Shown: positions 7,408 to 15,708, numbered from the stretch's first letter. The stretch is DNA of 33,300 nt from Blastococcus tunisiensis (GCF_900112815.1 NZ_FOND01000032.1:1-33300), one strand, 5' to 3'. The notes: generated by a model not told the origin, from the sequence alone. Made by a program: numbers and translations.

Positions 7408-8901
7408 ATGCCGATCCGTACGGGTGCGCAGTACATCGAACGGCTGCGCAAGACGCCCCGCGACGTATGGATCCGCGGTACGCGGGTCGAGGACGTCACC
7501 ACCCATCCCGCCCTCGCCGCTCCGATCGAGCAGATCGCCCACCTCTACGACATGCAGCGCGACCCGGAACTGGGCCCCGTCCTCACCCGCCCCGGGCCGG
7601 ACGGGCCGATCGGGATCGCCTTCGTGCCGCCGCGCTCCTACGAGGACCTGGTCGCCCGGCGCGAGGCCTTCCGGGTGTGGTCGGAGGCGACGCTCGGTCT
7701 GATGGGCCGCTCGCCGGACTTCCTGAACACCACGCTGATGGCGTTCGCCGAGGAGCCGGCCGTGTTCGAGGAGCTCGGCCCCCAGTACGCACGCAACGTG
7801 CAGGCGTACTTCGAGTACGTCCGGGACAACGACCTCTTCCTCACCCACGCCCTGATCACCCCGCAGACCGACAGGTCGCGCTCGGCCGGGGAGCAGCAGG
7901 ACGCCTTCCTGCACATGGGCGTCGTCGAGGAGACCAGCGACGGTCTGGTGGTCCGCGGGGCCCGGATGCTGGCCACCCTCGCGCCGATGGCCGACGAGAT
8001 GATCATCTACAGCCTGCCGGGGCTGCGCCCGGGCGACGAGAAGCACGCCGCGGTCTTCGCGGTACCGATCGACGCCCCCGGGTTGCGGCTGATCGCCCGC
8101 GAGCCCTACGACGACGGCAGCCGCAACAGCTTCGACCACCCGCTCTCCTCGCACTTCGAGGAGGCCGACTGTCTGGTCGTCTTCGATGACGTACTCGTCC
8201 CCTGGGACCGGGTGTTCCTGCACGGCGACGTCGCGCTGGCCAACGCGATGTACAGCCGCACCAACCTGCGCCAGCACACCGGTCACCAGACCGGCGTCCG
8301 CGGGCTGGTGAAGATGCAGTTCGTCACCGGAGTGGCCATGGCGTTGTGCCAGTCGGTCAAGACCGACGGCTTCCTGCACGTGCAGAAGGCCCTCGGCGAG
8401 GCGATCGCCGCGGTGGAGACCTGCCGGGCGCTGATCGTGGCGGCCGAGACCGAGTTCGAGGTCGGCGCCAACGGATCGGTGCGGCCGCGGTTCCAGGCGT
8501 TGCAGACCCTGCGCATGCACCTGTCCTCCGCCTATCCCAAGGTGGTGGAGACGTTGCAGACACTGGGAGCCGGCGGGCTGCTGATGATGCCCTCGGCCGA
8601 GGACTTCGGCAGCGAGATCGCCCCCGACATCGAGAAGTACTTCGTCGGGGCGGAGGGGTTGCCGGCGGTCGACCGGGTCCGGCTCTACAAGCTCGCCTGG
8701 GACCTCTGCGGGGACGGCTTCGGCCAACGGGCCCTGCAGTACGAGCGGTACTACGCCGGCGACCCGGTGCGCCTCTACGCCGCGAACTACCTGACCTACG
8801 ACAAGACCGACTGCCGGCGCCTGGTCGATCGGGCACTCGAGCTGGCCGGCGACCCCGGGGACGCCGTGGCTGCCGTCCGGTCCCGCGCGGCCGAGGCGTG
8901 A
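7408..8901 (+). CDS. HpaB-family flavin-dependent phenol/4-hydroxyphenylacetate hydroxylase, oxygenase component
   Basis: 497 residues covering the whole HpaB family fold. It starts RTGAQYIERLRK, then VEDVTTHPA, GLMGRSPDF, the flavin-side segment NDLFLTHALITPQTDRS, and a long C-terminal helical domain ending in AGDPVRLYAANYL. HpaB enzymes use FADH2 from a partner reductase to ortho-hydroxylate phenols to catechols. From memory of Thermus HpaB, substrate-contacting R100, Y104 and H142 correspond here to R101, F105 and H147; the Tyr-to-Phe change may indicate a different substrate. ATG 7408 is chosen over ATG 7387 because GGGAG sits 7 bases upstream and 7387 lies inside the operator box. The reductase gene follows immediately, then an extradiol dioxygenase, which agrees with hydroxylation preceding ring cleavage. 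Confidence 0.92.
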   Translation: MPIRTGAQYIERLRKTPRDVWIRGTRVEDVTTHPALAAPIEQIAHLYDMQRDPELGPVLTRPGPDGPIGIAFVPPRSYEDLVARREAFRVWSEATLGLMGRSPDFLNTTLMAFAEEPAVFEELGPQYARNVQAYFEYVRDNDLFLTHALITPQTDRSRSAGEQQDAFLHMGVVEETSDGLVVRGARMLATLAPMADEMIIYSLPGLRPGDEKHAAVFAVPIDAPGLRLIAREPYDDGSRNSFDHPLSSHFEEADCLVVFDDVLVPWDRVFLHGDVALANAMYSRTNLRQHTGHQTGVRGLVKMQFVTGVAMALCQSVKTDGFLHVQKALGEAIAAVETCRALIVAAETEFEVGANGSVRPRFQALQTLRMHLSSAYPKVVETLQTLGAGGLLMMPSAEDFGSEIAPDIEKYFVGAEGLPAVDRVRLYKLAWDLCGDGFGQRALQYERYYAGDPVRLYAANYLTYDKTDCRRLVDRALELAGDPGDAVAAVRSRAAEA

Positions 8902-8903
8902 CC

Positions 8904-9452
8904 ATGACGGTGGACGCCGACGTCGACCCCGGGCTGATGCGCCGGGCGATGGGGCAGTTCGCCACCGGCGTCACCGTGATCACCACGGTGACCGGGAACG
9001 CCGAGCCCGTCGGGTGCACCGTCAGCGCCTTCGCCTCGCTGTCCCTGGACCCGCCGCTGGTCCTCGTGTGCATCGGCCGGGACCGCCGGATGCACGATCC
9101 GCTGACCTCGGGGCCCGGCTTCACGGTGAACGTGCTGGCCCACGACCAGCGGGAGGTCGCGTACGCCTTCGCCCGGGCCGGCCAGGACTGGTTCGCGAAC
9201 CTGGCCGTGCGTCCGGGGCGGCACGGGATCCCGCGGATCGACGGTGCGCTGGCGCAGATCCAGTGCGATCTGCACGGCGTCCTGGACGGCGGGGACCACG
9301 CGATCGTCGTCGGCAGGGTGCGGCAGGTGGACCTCGCGCCGGGGGAGCCGCTGCTGTACAGCCAGGGCGCCTTCCTCGACGTGCCCGACGCCGACTGGGA
9401 GCGCGTCACGGCCACCGCTCCCTCCGAATGGCTCCTCTCGGCCCCCTGGTGA
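8904..9452 (+). CDS. HpaC-type flavin reductase
   Basis: 182 residues of the flavin reductase-like (FMN-binding split-barrel) family: GLMRRAMGQFATGVTVITT, then VGCTVSAFASLSLDPPLVLVCIGR, GFTVNVLAHDQREVAYAFA and a late DHAIVVGRVRQVDL. It reduces free FAD or FMN with NAD(P)H for the preceding HpaB oxygenase, and could also feed the FMN-type LLM monooxygenases. ATG 8904 lies two bases after the oxygenase stop (TGA 8899-8901); GTG 8898 overlapping that stop is an alternative start in the same frame. RutF and HpaC belong to the same family, so the name gives the reaction but not the partner. Confidence 0.9.
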   Translation: MTVDADVDPGLMRRAMGQFATGVTVITTVTGNAEPVGCTVSAFASLSLDPPLVLVCIGRDRRMHDPLTSGPGFTVNVLAHDQREVAYAFARAGQDWFANLAVRPGRHGIPRIDGALAQIQCDLHGVLDGGDHAIVVGRVRQVDLAPGEPLLYSQGAFLDVPDADWERVTATAPSEWLLSAPW

Positions 9453-9487
9453 TGACCTCGACCCCCGACGCACGGAAGGCGAACCCG

Positions 9488-10426
9488 ATGTCCCTGGCGG
9501 TGTGCACCGTCTCCCACTCGCCCCTGATGGCCCGCAACGAGCCGGCTCCCGGCGTCCGGGACCGGGTGGAGGCCGCCTTCGCCGAGGCCCGGGCCTTCAT
9601 CGGCGACTTCGCCCCGGACGTGGTCGTCGTCCTCGCGCCGGACCACTACAACGGCTTCCTCTACGACATGATGCCGCCGTTCTGCATCGGCACCGAAGCC
9701 CGGTCCGTGGGGGACTACGGATACGAGGAGGGCCCGCTGCGGGTGGACCGCGACCTGGCGCAGTTCCTCGCCTCGGCCGCGCTCGCGGCCGGCATCGACG
9801 TGGCCGTCTCCGAGCGCATGCACGTCGACCACGGCTTCACCCAGCCACTGACCCTGCTCTTCGGTGGGATCGCGGCGGTGCCGACCGTCCCGGTCTTCAT
9901 CAACAGCGTCGCCGAACCGCTCGGCCCGGTCAGCCGCGCCCGACTCCTCGGGGCCGCGCTCGGTCGGGCAGCCGCCGGGCTGGACAAGCGGGTGCTGTTC
10001 CTCGGCTCCGGTGGGCTGTCCCACGACCCGCCGGTGCCGGCCCTCGCCGGCGCCACCCCCGAGGTGGCCGAGCGGCTGATCAGCGGGCGCAACCCGACGC
10101 GCGAACAGCGGGCCGAACGGGAGACGCGGGTGACTGCGGCTGCCCGGGAGTTCGCCGCCGGCACCCTGCCGCTGCAGCCGCTCAACCCCGAGTGGGACCG
10201 GGCGCTGCTGGACGTCCTCGCGTCCGGGGAGCTCGAGGAGCTCGACTCGTGGAGCAACGAGTCGTTCGTCACGCAGGCCGGCCACTCCTCGCACGAGGTA
10301 CGCACCTCGATCGCGGCCTACGCCGCGCTGGCCGCGGCCGGTCCCTACGTCGTCACGCAGTCCTTCTACGAGCCGATCCCGGAGTGGATCGCCGGGTTCG
10401 CCATCACCACCGCACGACCGGCCTGA
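9488..10426 (+). CDS. mhpB: MhpB-type extradiol ring-cleavage dioxygenase (LigB family), copy 1
   Basis: 312 residues, co-linear with E. coli MhpB (2,3-dihydroxyphenylpropionate 1,2-dioxygenase, 314 aa), which cleaves a catechol next to its hydroxyls using Fe(II). The diagnostic blocks are there: CTVSHSPL, LAPDHYNGFLYDMMPPFCIG, catalytic H115 in VDHGF and H179 in GSGGLSHDPP, and the closing IPEWIAGF. ATG 9488 has GGAAGG 8 bases upstream; the frame-linked ATG 9452, overlapping the reductase stop, would add 12 atypical residues. It follows the HpaB/HpaC pair, so the substrate is probably the catechol they make. Its paralogue is at 17417-18361. Confidence 0.93.
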   Translation: MSLAVCTVSHSPLMARNEPAPGVRDRVEAAFAEARAFIGDFAPDVVVVLAPDHYNGFLYDMMPPFCIGTEARSVGDYGYEEGPLRVDRDLAQFLASAALAAGIDVAVSERMHVDHGFTQPLTLLFGGIAAVPTVPVFINSVAEPLGPVSRARLLGAALGRAAAGLDKRVLFLGSGGLSHDPPVPALAGATPEVAERLISGRNPTREQRAERETRVTAAAREFAAGTLPLQPLNPEWDRALLDVLASGELEELDSWSNESFVTQAGHSSHEVRTSIAAYAALAAAGPYVVTQSFYEPIPEWIAGFAITTARPA

Positions 10427-10470
10427 CCGCACCAGAGCACGACCGCATCAGAGCGCGACCGCACCACCCC
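10425..10470 (+). repeat. Short tandem repeat, 16-base unit, about 2.7 copies
   Basis: GACCGCACCAGAGCAC, GACCGCATCAGAGCGC and a partial GACCGCACCA follow one another from 10425, overlapping the mhpB stop and filling most of the gap to the next gene. No function is evident. Confidence 0.7.
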
Positions 10471-10511
10471 CCACCCACATCCGGCCCAGCCGGAGCCGCA
10501 AAGGAGCAGCA

Positions 10512-11585
10512 GTGGATTTCGTCATCGGCACGTGCGCCAAGATCGACCAGATCGGCATGGTGAAACAGGCCGAGGACCTCGGCGTCTCGCACTTCGGTGC
10601 CGGTGAGGGGCCGCTGCTGTTCAGTGACCCGTACCAGTTCCTCGCCATCGCCTCCCAGCAGACGTCGACCATCCAGCTGGGCACGATGGTCACCAACCCG
10701 CTGACCCGGATCGCGCCGGTGACCGCCAACTCGATCGCCACGCTCAACGCCCTCGCTCCGGGGCGCACGTTCCTCGGCATCGGCACGGCCAACAACGCGT
10801 TGCGCTCGATGGGTCACCGCACCGCCCGGATCAAGGAGCTCACCGATTCCCTCGAGGTCTCCCGCGGGCTGCTGAACGGGGAGCGGGTCGTCCACGACTG
10901 GCTGGGGGAGCAGCGCGAGATCGAGTTCCTCGACCCCGACGCCGGTTGGTACAACATCAAGGACCGGGTGCCGATCTGGGTGGCCGCCGGCGGCCCCAAG
11001 GGCCTGCACGAGGCCGCCCGCTACGCCGACGCCATCGTCTACTGCCTCGGCCCGAACCCCGAGATGATCGGGCTCGTCCGCCGCGAGCTGGACAAGGCGG
11101 TCGCCGATGCGGGCCGCCCGGCCGGCTCGGTGAAGCTCGTCGCCGTCACCTGGTTCTACGAGCTGCGCAACGGCGAGACCTGGGAGGACGGGATCTCGAA
11201 GGGCTTCGGCTCGGGTCCGATCAGTTCCTGCCTGACGAACATCGGGTTCATGAACCAGCACGTCGACGAGCTCGGCGGCGACATCGTCAACGCCACCAAC
11301 GAGGCGGCGATGGCCTACCTCGGTGACCCGAACGCCGTCGACCGGCCGCACTACCTCGACGTCTGGAAGCAGTACCTGCGCGGCCTGGACCCCAAGCACC
11401 TGCCGCTGATCACCAAGGAGCTCGTCGACTACTGGTGCCTCTACGGCAGCCCCGACGAGCTGCTGGAGAAGGCCCAGCTCATCACGGAGTCCGGGGCCGA
11501 CATGGTGCAGGTCTTCCTGTCCAACCCCTACACGGCAGAGCGCGACATCAACGACATCGGCAAGAGCATCCTTGCCCGCGCCTGA
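10512..11585 (+). CDS. LLM-class oxidoreductase, F420-dependent (Mer-like) type
   Basis: 357 residues from GTG 10512, with AAGGAG 5 bases upstream. The sequence is of the shorter LLM type related to methylenetetrahydromethanopterin reductase and other F420-dependent enzymes: LTRIAPVTANSIATLNALAPGRTFLGIGTANNA, then [24 protein letters not shown] and a C-terminal YGSPDELLEKAQLITESGADMVQVF. It is a clear paralogue of the protein at 22079-23161, which is translationally coupled to the F420 gene fbiC, so F420 is the likely cofactor here too. Such enzymes transfer hydride to or from a substrate. It is placed between ring cleavage and an isochorismatase-fold protein. The reaction is unknown, and an FMN-dependent monooxygenase cannot be excluded. 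Confidence 0.85.
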   Translation: MDFVIGTCAKIDQIGMVKQAEDLGVSHFGAGEGPLLFSDPYQFLAIASQQTSTIQLGTMVTNPLTRIAPVTANSIATLNALAPGRTFLGIGTANNALRSMGHRTARIKELTDSLEVSRGLLNGERVVHDWLGEQREIEFLDPDAGWYNIKDRVPIWVAAGGPKGLHEAARYADAIVYCLGPNPEMIGLVRRELDKAVADAGRPAGSVKLVAVTWFYELRNGETWEDGISKGFGSGPISSCLTNIGFMNQHVDELGGDIVNATNEAAMAYLGDPNAVDRPHYLDVWKQYLRGLDPKHLPLITKELVDYWCLYGSPDELLEKAQLITESGADMVQVFLSNPYTAERDINDIGKSILARA

Positions 11586-11637
11586 CCTGCCCGTCCCGAT
11601 CCGTCCGCCCCTGATCCACCCCACCAGGAGGAATCCC

Positions 11638-12255
11638 ATGGAGCTCGACCCCCGCACCACCGCACTGCTGGCCGTGCACCTGCAGAACGACGTCGTCAGC
11701 GCCGGCGGCGCCTTCGCCGACTTCTTCCACGAGCAGGTCGTGGCCCGCGATGTGGTGGCCGTCAATGCCGATCTGATCGCCGCGGCCCGGGCGGCCGGCG
11801 TTCCGGTGATCTACACGCGGGTGGCGTGGAAGCCCGACTACTCCGACCTGCACGCCAACTCCCCGCTGCTGGGCATGGTCGCGCAGTTCGGCTGCCTCAA
11901 GGACGGCAGCCCCTCGGCCGAGATCGTCGCCGAGGTCGCGCCGACCGACGGCGACCACGTCGTCACCCACCAGCGGGTCGGTCCGTTCGTCGACTCCCCC
12001 CTGCAGGACCTGCTGAAGGAGTTGGGCGTCAGCACGCTCATCGTCTCGGGCGTGGCCACCAATGCCTCGGTCGAGGCGACCGTCCGCGGTGCCAGCGACC
12101 ACGGGTACCGCACGATCCTGGTCGAGGACGGTTGTTCGGCCGGGACCCTCGAGGCGCACCAGGCCTCCGTCGGCTCGATGGGGCTGCTCGCCGAGATCAC
12201 CACGGCCGCCGAGGTGACCCAGGCGCTGGGCGCCACGGAGGGCGCGACCGCATGA
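11638..12255 (+). CDS. Isochorismatase-fold protein lacking the canonical catalytic triad
   Basis: 205 residues with the full isochorismatase/cysteine-hydrolase fold: TALLAVHLQND, GVPVIYTRV, the HQRVGPFVDSPL segment, then TLIVSGVATNASVEATVRGA and GYRTILVEDGCSAGT. Family amidohydrolases use Asp, Lys and Cys. Here the Asp position is H14 (VHLQND), the Lys position appears to be H111, and the Cys position is S144 (TNASVE). This argues against ordinary Cys-dependent amidohydrolysis; a Ser- or water-based reaction, or a non-amide substrate as in true isochorismatases, is more plausible. ATG 11638 follows AGGAGGAA with ideal spacing. It is coupled to the next gene by an ATGA overlap. The order LLM, isochorismatase-like, alpha/beta hydrolase recalls RutA-RutB-RutD of pyrimidine ring opening; that is analogy only. 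Confidence 0.85.
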   Translation: MELDPRTTALLAVHLQNDVVSAGGAFADFFHEQVVARDVVAVNADLIAAARAAGVPVIYTRVAWKPDYSDLHANSPLLGMVAQFGCLKDGSPSAEIVAEVAPTDGDHVVTHQRVGPFVDSPLQDLLKELGVSTLIVSGVATNASVEATVRGASDHGYRTILVEDGCSAGTLEAHQASVGSMGLLAEITTAAEVTQALGATEGATA

Positions 12256-13109
12256 GCGACACCCCCGTCTGGGTCGCCCTTGGCGACGTGCCGCACACCG
12301 TGGAGTACATCGACGTCGGTCCGTGGCGCACCCGCGTCCTGCAGGCCGGCGCCGGGGAACCGCTGGTGCTGATGCCCGGCACCGGTGGCCACCTGGAGGC
12401 CTACGCCCACAACATCGGACCGCTGTCCGAGCACTTCAGGGTGATCGCCTACGACTACCCGGGGCACGGGTACACCACCCACGCCACGAGCAACCTCGAG
12501 CTGCCCGACTACGTCGAGCACCTCGCCGGCCTGCTCGACGTCCTGGGCGTGGCCAGGGCGCACCTCAGCGGGGAGTCCCTCGGCGGGTGGGTGGCGTTGA
12601 AGTTCGCCGCCGCCCACCCCGACCGGACCGCGCGTCTGGTGCTCAACACCCCGGGCGGGACGATGGCCCGCCCGGAGGTGATGGAGCGGATCCGCAGCCT
12701 CTCCCAGGCGGCCGCGGACGATCCCAGTGATGCGAACATCCGGGCCCGGCTGGAATGGCTGATGGCCGACCCGGCAACCGTCACTGACGAATTGGTGGCC
12801 ATCCGCCGGGCCATTTACGCCCGGCCCGGTTTCGCCGAGTCCATGCGACACCTGCTGTGCCTGCAGGACCCCGAGATCCGTCGCCGGAACCTCGTCACCG
12901 ACGAGGAGCTGGCGGCGGTGCCCCACGGGGCGATGGTGATCTGGACGTCGGACGACCCCTCCGGCCCCGCCGGCGTGGGCATGGACATGGCCGAGAAGAT
13001 CCCCGGCGGTCGGTTCGAGTTCATCGACGGGGCAGGGCACTGGCCGCAGTGGGAGCAGCGGGCGGCGTTCAACCAGCTGGTCATCGACTGGCTGACGAAG
13101 GAGGGATGA
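12252..13109 (+). CDS. Alpha/beta hydrolase, probable meta-cleavage product (C-C bond) hydrolase, copy 1
   Basis: 285 residues of the alpha/beta-hydrolase fold: LVLMPGTGGHLEAY (oxyanion region), nucleophile S109 in GESLGG, acid at D234/D235 (WTSDDP) and H263 in GAGHWPQWEQ. The cap region contains ARPEVMERIRS and LQDPEIRRRNLVT, shared with the paralogue at 15709-16563. In MhpC, BphD and relatives this fold hydrolyses 2-hydroxy-6-oxo-dienoates produced by extradiol cleavage, releasing an acid and 2-hydroxypentadienoate, the substrate of MhpD. The ATG overlaps the previous stop (ATGA, 12252-12255), so it is translationally coupled. The substrate side chain cannot be inferred. Confidence 0.87.
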   Translation: MSDTPVWVALGDVPHTVEYIDVGPWRTRVLQAGAGEPLVLMPGTGGHLEAYAHNIGPLSEHFRVIAYDYPGHGYTTHATSNLELPDYVEHLAGLLDVLGVARAHLSGESLGGWVALKFAAAHPDRTARLVLNTPGGTMARPEVMERIRSLSQAAADDPSDANIRARLEWLMADPATVTDELVAIRRAIYARPGFAESMRHLLCLQDPEIRRRNLVTDEELAAVPHGAMVIWTSDDPSGPAGVGMDMAEKIPGGRFEFIDGAGHWPQWEQRAAFNQLVIDWLTKEG

Positions 13110-13207
13110 CCGGGGACCGGAACGCTGTGGTGGACGGCGAGCCTCCTCGCCCGGGGACTCGCCGTCCACCGCGGCCGGGCACCGGCCGTGCGGTTCGGAG
13201 CGGAGAG

Positions 13208-14221
13208 ATGGTGAGCGATCAGCCGGCCGGTCGTCGTCGGCACGGGACGGAACCGCTGTCCCGCCATGTCGTGCTGGCGTCCGGCGACCTCGACGAGGCC
13301 CGCCGCGGCATCGGGAACGTCTTCGTGCCACACCAGGTCGACGTCGCCGGCCCGGGAGTGGTGGCCGCCCGGCTGCACGCCGTCCAGCTCGACCGGGTCA
13401 CGTTCGCCTACTCGCGGTACGGCGCCCCCGTCGAGATCGGCGGGCTCGGGGCCATGGGGCCGTGCTACCACCTCAACGTCCTGCACCGGGGCGCGGTCCG
13501 GTCGTGGCGCGGACGGGACGAGGTGGACCAGTCGCGCCGCGGTGAGGGCGTCGTCTTCACCCCGGACGAGGGGTGGCGGATGAGCTGGGGCAGCGACTGT
13601 GCCCAGGTAGCGGTCCGCATCGACCAGCAGGCGCTGCACCGGCACTTCGAGCGCACCGTCGGCCGCCCCAGTGGCCGGTCGATCGTCTTCCGTTTCGCCC
13701 TCGACGAGAGCCCGGCGGTCCGCAGCTTCGTGTCCCTGCTGAGCAGCATCGTGACCGAGCTCGACACGACCGCCGAGAGCTGGCTCTCCAGCCGGCTGAT
13801 GGTCGCCCAGGTCGAGGACTTCGTCATGAGCGGACTGCTGGCCGCCCAGCCGCACGACCACTGCGACGCCCTCGCCGCCCCGCCCGGGCCGAGCCGGCCG
13901 CGGCACGTCCGGCGGGCGATGGACCTCATGGTCGAGCGCCCCGACGACCCGCTGACGACGACCGACCTCGCCGATGCGGCCGGGGTGAGCGTCCGCACCC
14001 TGCAGGCGGCGTTCCACAGCCACGTCGGGATGTCCCCGATGGAGTTCCTGCGTGACGTCCGGCTGGAGCGGGTGCACCGGGAACTGGCGGACGGGGGCGC
14101 CCACACCACGGTGACCGCCGTGGCGCTGCGCTGGGGCTTCGGCCACCTCGGCCGTTTCGCCGTGGCCTACCGGCGCAAGTACGGCCGCTCCCCGTCGGAC
14201 ACGTTGCGCTCGGGCGGCTGA
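13208..14221 (+). CDS. AraC-family transcriptional regulator
   Basis: 337 residues. The N-terminal about 200 residues form an AraC-binding-like sensor domain (RHVVLASGDLDEARRGIGNV, later EGVVFTPDEGWRMSWGSDC). A double helix-turn-helix occupies about 240-335: PLTTTDLADAAGVSVRTLQAAF, MSPMEFLRDVRLERVH, then VTAVALRWGFGHLGRFAVAYRRKYG. ATG 13208 is chosen because GGAG precedes it by about 7 bases; ATG 13106, overlapping the hydrolase stop, is possible but would add a Pro/Arg-rich stretch unlike the family. It is the last gene of the plus-strand run, so it is probably expressed with the pathway and activates it or the divergent LLM/hydrolase region at 15386-15708. Confidence 0.9.
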   Translation: MVSDQPAGRRRHGTEPLSRHVVLASGDLDEARRGIGNVFVPHQVDVAGPGVVAARLHAVQLDRVTFAYSRYGAPVEIGGLGAMGPCYHLNVLHRGAVRSWRGRDEVDQSRRGEGVVFTPDEGWRMSWGSDCAQVAVRIDQQALHRHFERTVGRPSGRSIVFRFALDESPAVRSFVSLLSSIVTELDTTAESWLSSRLMVAQVEDFVMSGLLAAQPHDHCDALAAPPGPSRPRHVRRAMDLMVERPDDPLTTTDLADAAGVSVRTLQAAFHSHVGMSPMEFLRDVRLERVHRELADGGAHTTVTAVALRWGFGHLGRFAVAYRRKYGRSPSDTLRSGG

Positions 14222-14237
14222 CCGGGATGGCCCCGGA

Positions 14238-14255
14238 GCCCGCGACGGCGCGGGC
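14238..14255. terminator. Hairpin between convergent AraC and LLM genes
   Basis: GCCCGCG (14238-14244) and CGCGGGC (14249-14255) form a perfect 7-bp stem with a 4-base loop, flanked by further GGCCCC/GGGGCT complementarity. It lies between the stops at 14221 and 14273 and probably serves both strands. Confidence 0.55.
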
Positions 14256-14272
14256 CCCGGGGCTCCGTAGGC

Positions 14273-15385
14273 TCAGCCGGCGTTCGGCTCCTCACCGGGG
14301 AGCTTCAGACCCTTGAGCGCCGGGATGACGTTCTTGGAGTACAGGTCGTACGAGCGCTTCGTCTGCTGCTCGGTGAGCGAGCCGAAGGTGCCCCAGACAA
14401 TGATGTTGCCACACTCGAGCTCCTCGGCCTGGGCGACGAGCTTGTCCCGGACCGTCTCCGGCGAGCCGACGCAGATGATCCCGGCGTCGTTGAGGTCCTT
14501 CCAGCTCACGTTGTCCTGGACGAAGGGCCGGAAGAACGACTGGTAGTACTCGTAGCCCTTCGGGACGTTGTCGAGGTCCTCGAAGATGGCGTGCGTGCGG
14601 AAGAGCCCGAACAGGTGGTCCAGAGCCGGCTCGGCGAGGTCGTTGGCCTCGGCGTCGGTCGGGGCCACGAAGATGTTGCGCATCACCGCGACCCGGTCGG
14701 GCGCCGTCGAGTTGCCGGCCTCGCGGGCGGCCTTGCGGTACCGGTCGAACATGTCCTTGGTGTCCGGGACCGGCAGGAAGGTGTGGGCCATCTTGTAGCC
14801 CTGGGTGCCGGCCCACTCGGTGGTCGCCGGGCTGAGCGCGGTGATCCACACCGGCGGGTTCGGCTGCTGGATCGGCTTCGGCCAGACCGCGACGTCGTCG
14901 TAGTCCCAGAAGCGGCCGTGGTGGGTGAACGACGGGTTGCGCCACGCCTCGTGGATGAGCTGCATGCCCTCCTCGAACCGGGGGCGCGTCTCCTCCATCG
15001 GGATGCCGGCCTTGGAGAACTCCAGCTCGTCCACGCCGCGGCCCATGCCCACCTCGAGGCGGCCGTGGGTGAGGTAGTCGAGCATGGCCGCCTCTTCGGC
15101 GAGCCGCAGTGGCTCGTGGAACGGGATGATGTTGGCCATCACGCCCAGTCGGATGTTCTTGGTCCGCGCGGCCACCGCCGCGACGAGGAGGTTCGGCGAC
15201 GGGCTCACCGTGTAGGCGGTGAAGTGGTGCTCGCTGAAGAAGATGCCGTCGAAGCCCTGGTCCTCGGCCCCGACCCAGGTGTCGAAGTGCCAGTCGTACA
15301 GCTCCGAGCAGAGCTCCGGGCTGAAGTTCTCCGCCCGCTTGTCGTAGGGGTAGTTGAAGATGTCGAACATCCAGGACTTGACCAC
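14273..15385 (-). CDS. LLM-class flavin-dependent monooxygenase
   Basis: 370 residues from GTG 15385 (VVKSWMFDIFNYPYD), supported by AGGAG at 15391-15395 with a 5-base spacer; the internal ATG five codons later is less likely. It has the luciferase-type barrel: GFDGIFFSEHHFTAYTVSPSPN, IIPFHEPLRLAEEAAMLDYLTHGRLEVGMGRG, PVWITALSPATTEWAG and GSPETVRDKLVAQAEELECGNIIVW. The conserved SEHHF and the length suit FMN-dependent monooxygenases rather than F420 enzymes. It is divergent from the second C-C hydrolase operon across 323 bases. An oxygenative step on a ring or side chain is likely, but the substrate is not known. Confidence 0.87.
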   Translation of the reverse strand: MVKSWMFDIFNYPYDKRAENFSPELCSELYDWHFDTWVGAEDQGFDGIFFSEHHFTAYTVSPSPNLLVAAVAARTKNIRLGVMANIIPFHEPLRLAEEAAMLDYLTHGRLEVGMGRGVDELEFSKAGIPMEETRPRFEEGMQLIHEAWRNPSFTHHGRFWDYDDVAVWPKPIQQPNPPVWITALSPATTEWAGTQGYKMAHTFLPVPDTKDMFDRYRKAAREAGNSTAPDRVAVMRNIFVAPTDAEANDLAEPALDHLFGLFRTHAIFEDLDNVPKGYEYYQSFFRPFVQDNVSWKDLNDAGIICVGSPETVRDKLVAQAEELECGNIIVWGTFGSLTEQQTKRSYDLYSKNVIPALKGLKLPGEEPNAG

Positions 15386-15455
15386 GGTGTCTCCTGTCGA
15401 CGGTGCTGGTCGGGGTGGGTCGGGCGCACGGTAGCCGTGGACCGACGCCCCGTCC

Positions 15456-15475
15456 GAGCCGAAAAACGCCGGCTC
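15456..15475. promoter_or_regulatory. Inverted repeat in the LLM/hydrolase divergent region
   Basis: GAGCCG (15456-15461) and CGGCTC (15470-15475) around an A-rich loop. A second repeat, CGCAA-N5-TTGCG, lies at 15487-15501. Both fall between the LLM start (15385) and the promoter at 15563, where operators for the divergent pair would be expected. Apart from these and the elements at 15552-15591, I see no gene in 15386-15708. Confidence 0.4.
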
Positions 15476-15551
15476 CGGCCGCCCTGCGCAACCGGTTTGC
15501 GACCCACGCGCCGGCGAGGAACTCCTGGTCGGAAGCCCGTCGAGTCTGGTT

Positions 15552-15562
15552 GTATAAAATAC
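15552..15562. promoter_or_regulatory. GTAT-AAA-ATAC inverted repeat upstream of the second hydrolase
   Basis: A 4-3-4 inverted repeat, AT-rich in an otherwise GC-rich region, abutting the -35 at 15563. It has the same geometry and AAA centre as AGCG-AAA-CGCT at 7373. TATAAAATACTTG (15553-15565) nearly repeats TATAAAACGCTTG at 20891-20903, beside the second GntR gene. It is a candidate GntR/FCD operator. Confidence 0.45.
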
Positions 15563-15591
15563 TTGACCATGGCGACGTCCCCGCCTAGCTT
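15563..15591 (+). promoter_or_regulatory. Predicted promoter of the hydrolase-SDR operon
   Basis: TTGACC (15563-15568), a 17-base spacer and TAGCTT (15586-15591): a good sigma-70-type match reading toward the hydrolase at 15709, leaving a leader of about 110 bases. Confidence 0.55.
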
Positions 15592-15708
15592 GACCGCAGC
15601 AGGGGGCAGGCCGCCCGCGGCCGCGGAGTGAACGCGACGTCGGAGCCCTTCCCCTCGAGTGGCCGCGGGTCCCTCGACGTCGCCTCCGACCAGATCTGGA
15701 GATCACCG

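Noticed and set aside
9452-9487. Earlier mhpB start overlapping the flavin reductase stop (TGATG)
   Set aside because: It adds 12 residues absent from MhpB proteins, whereas ATG 9488 has GGAAGG at ideal spacing and gives the normal N-terminus.
8357-10432. 691-codon minus-strand frame opposite hydroxylase, reductase and mhpB
   Set aside because: Low-complexity peptide with no motif, antisense to three well-supported genes. The same applies to the long minus-strand frame across 6499-8727 beyond the GntR start at 7272.
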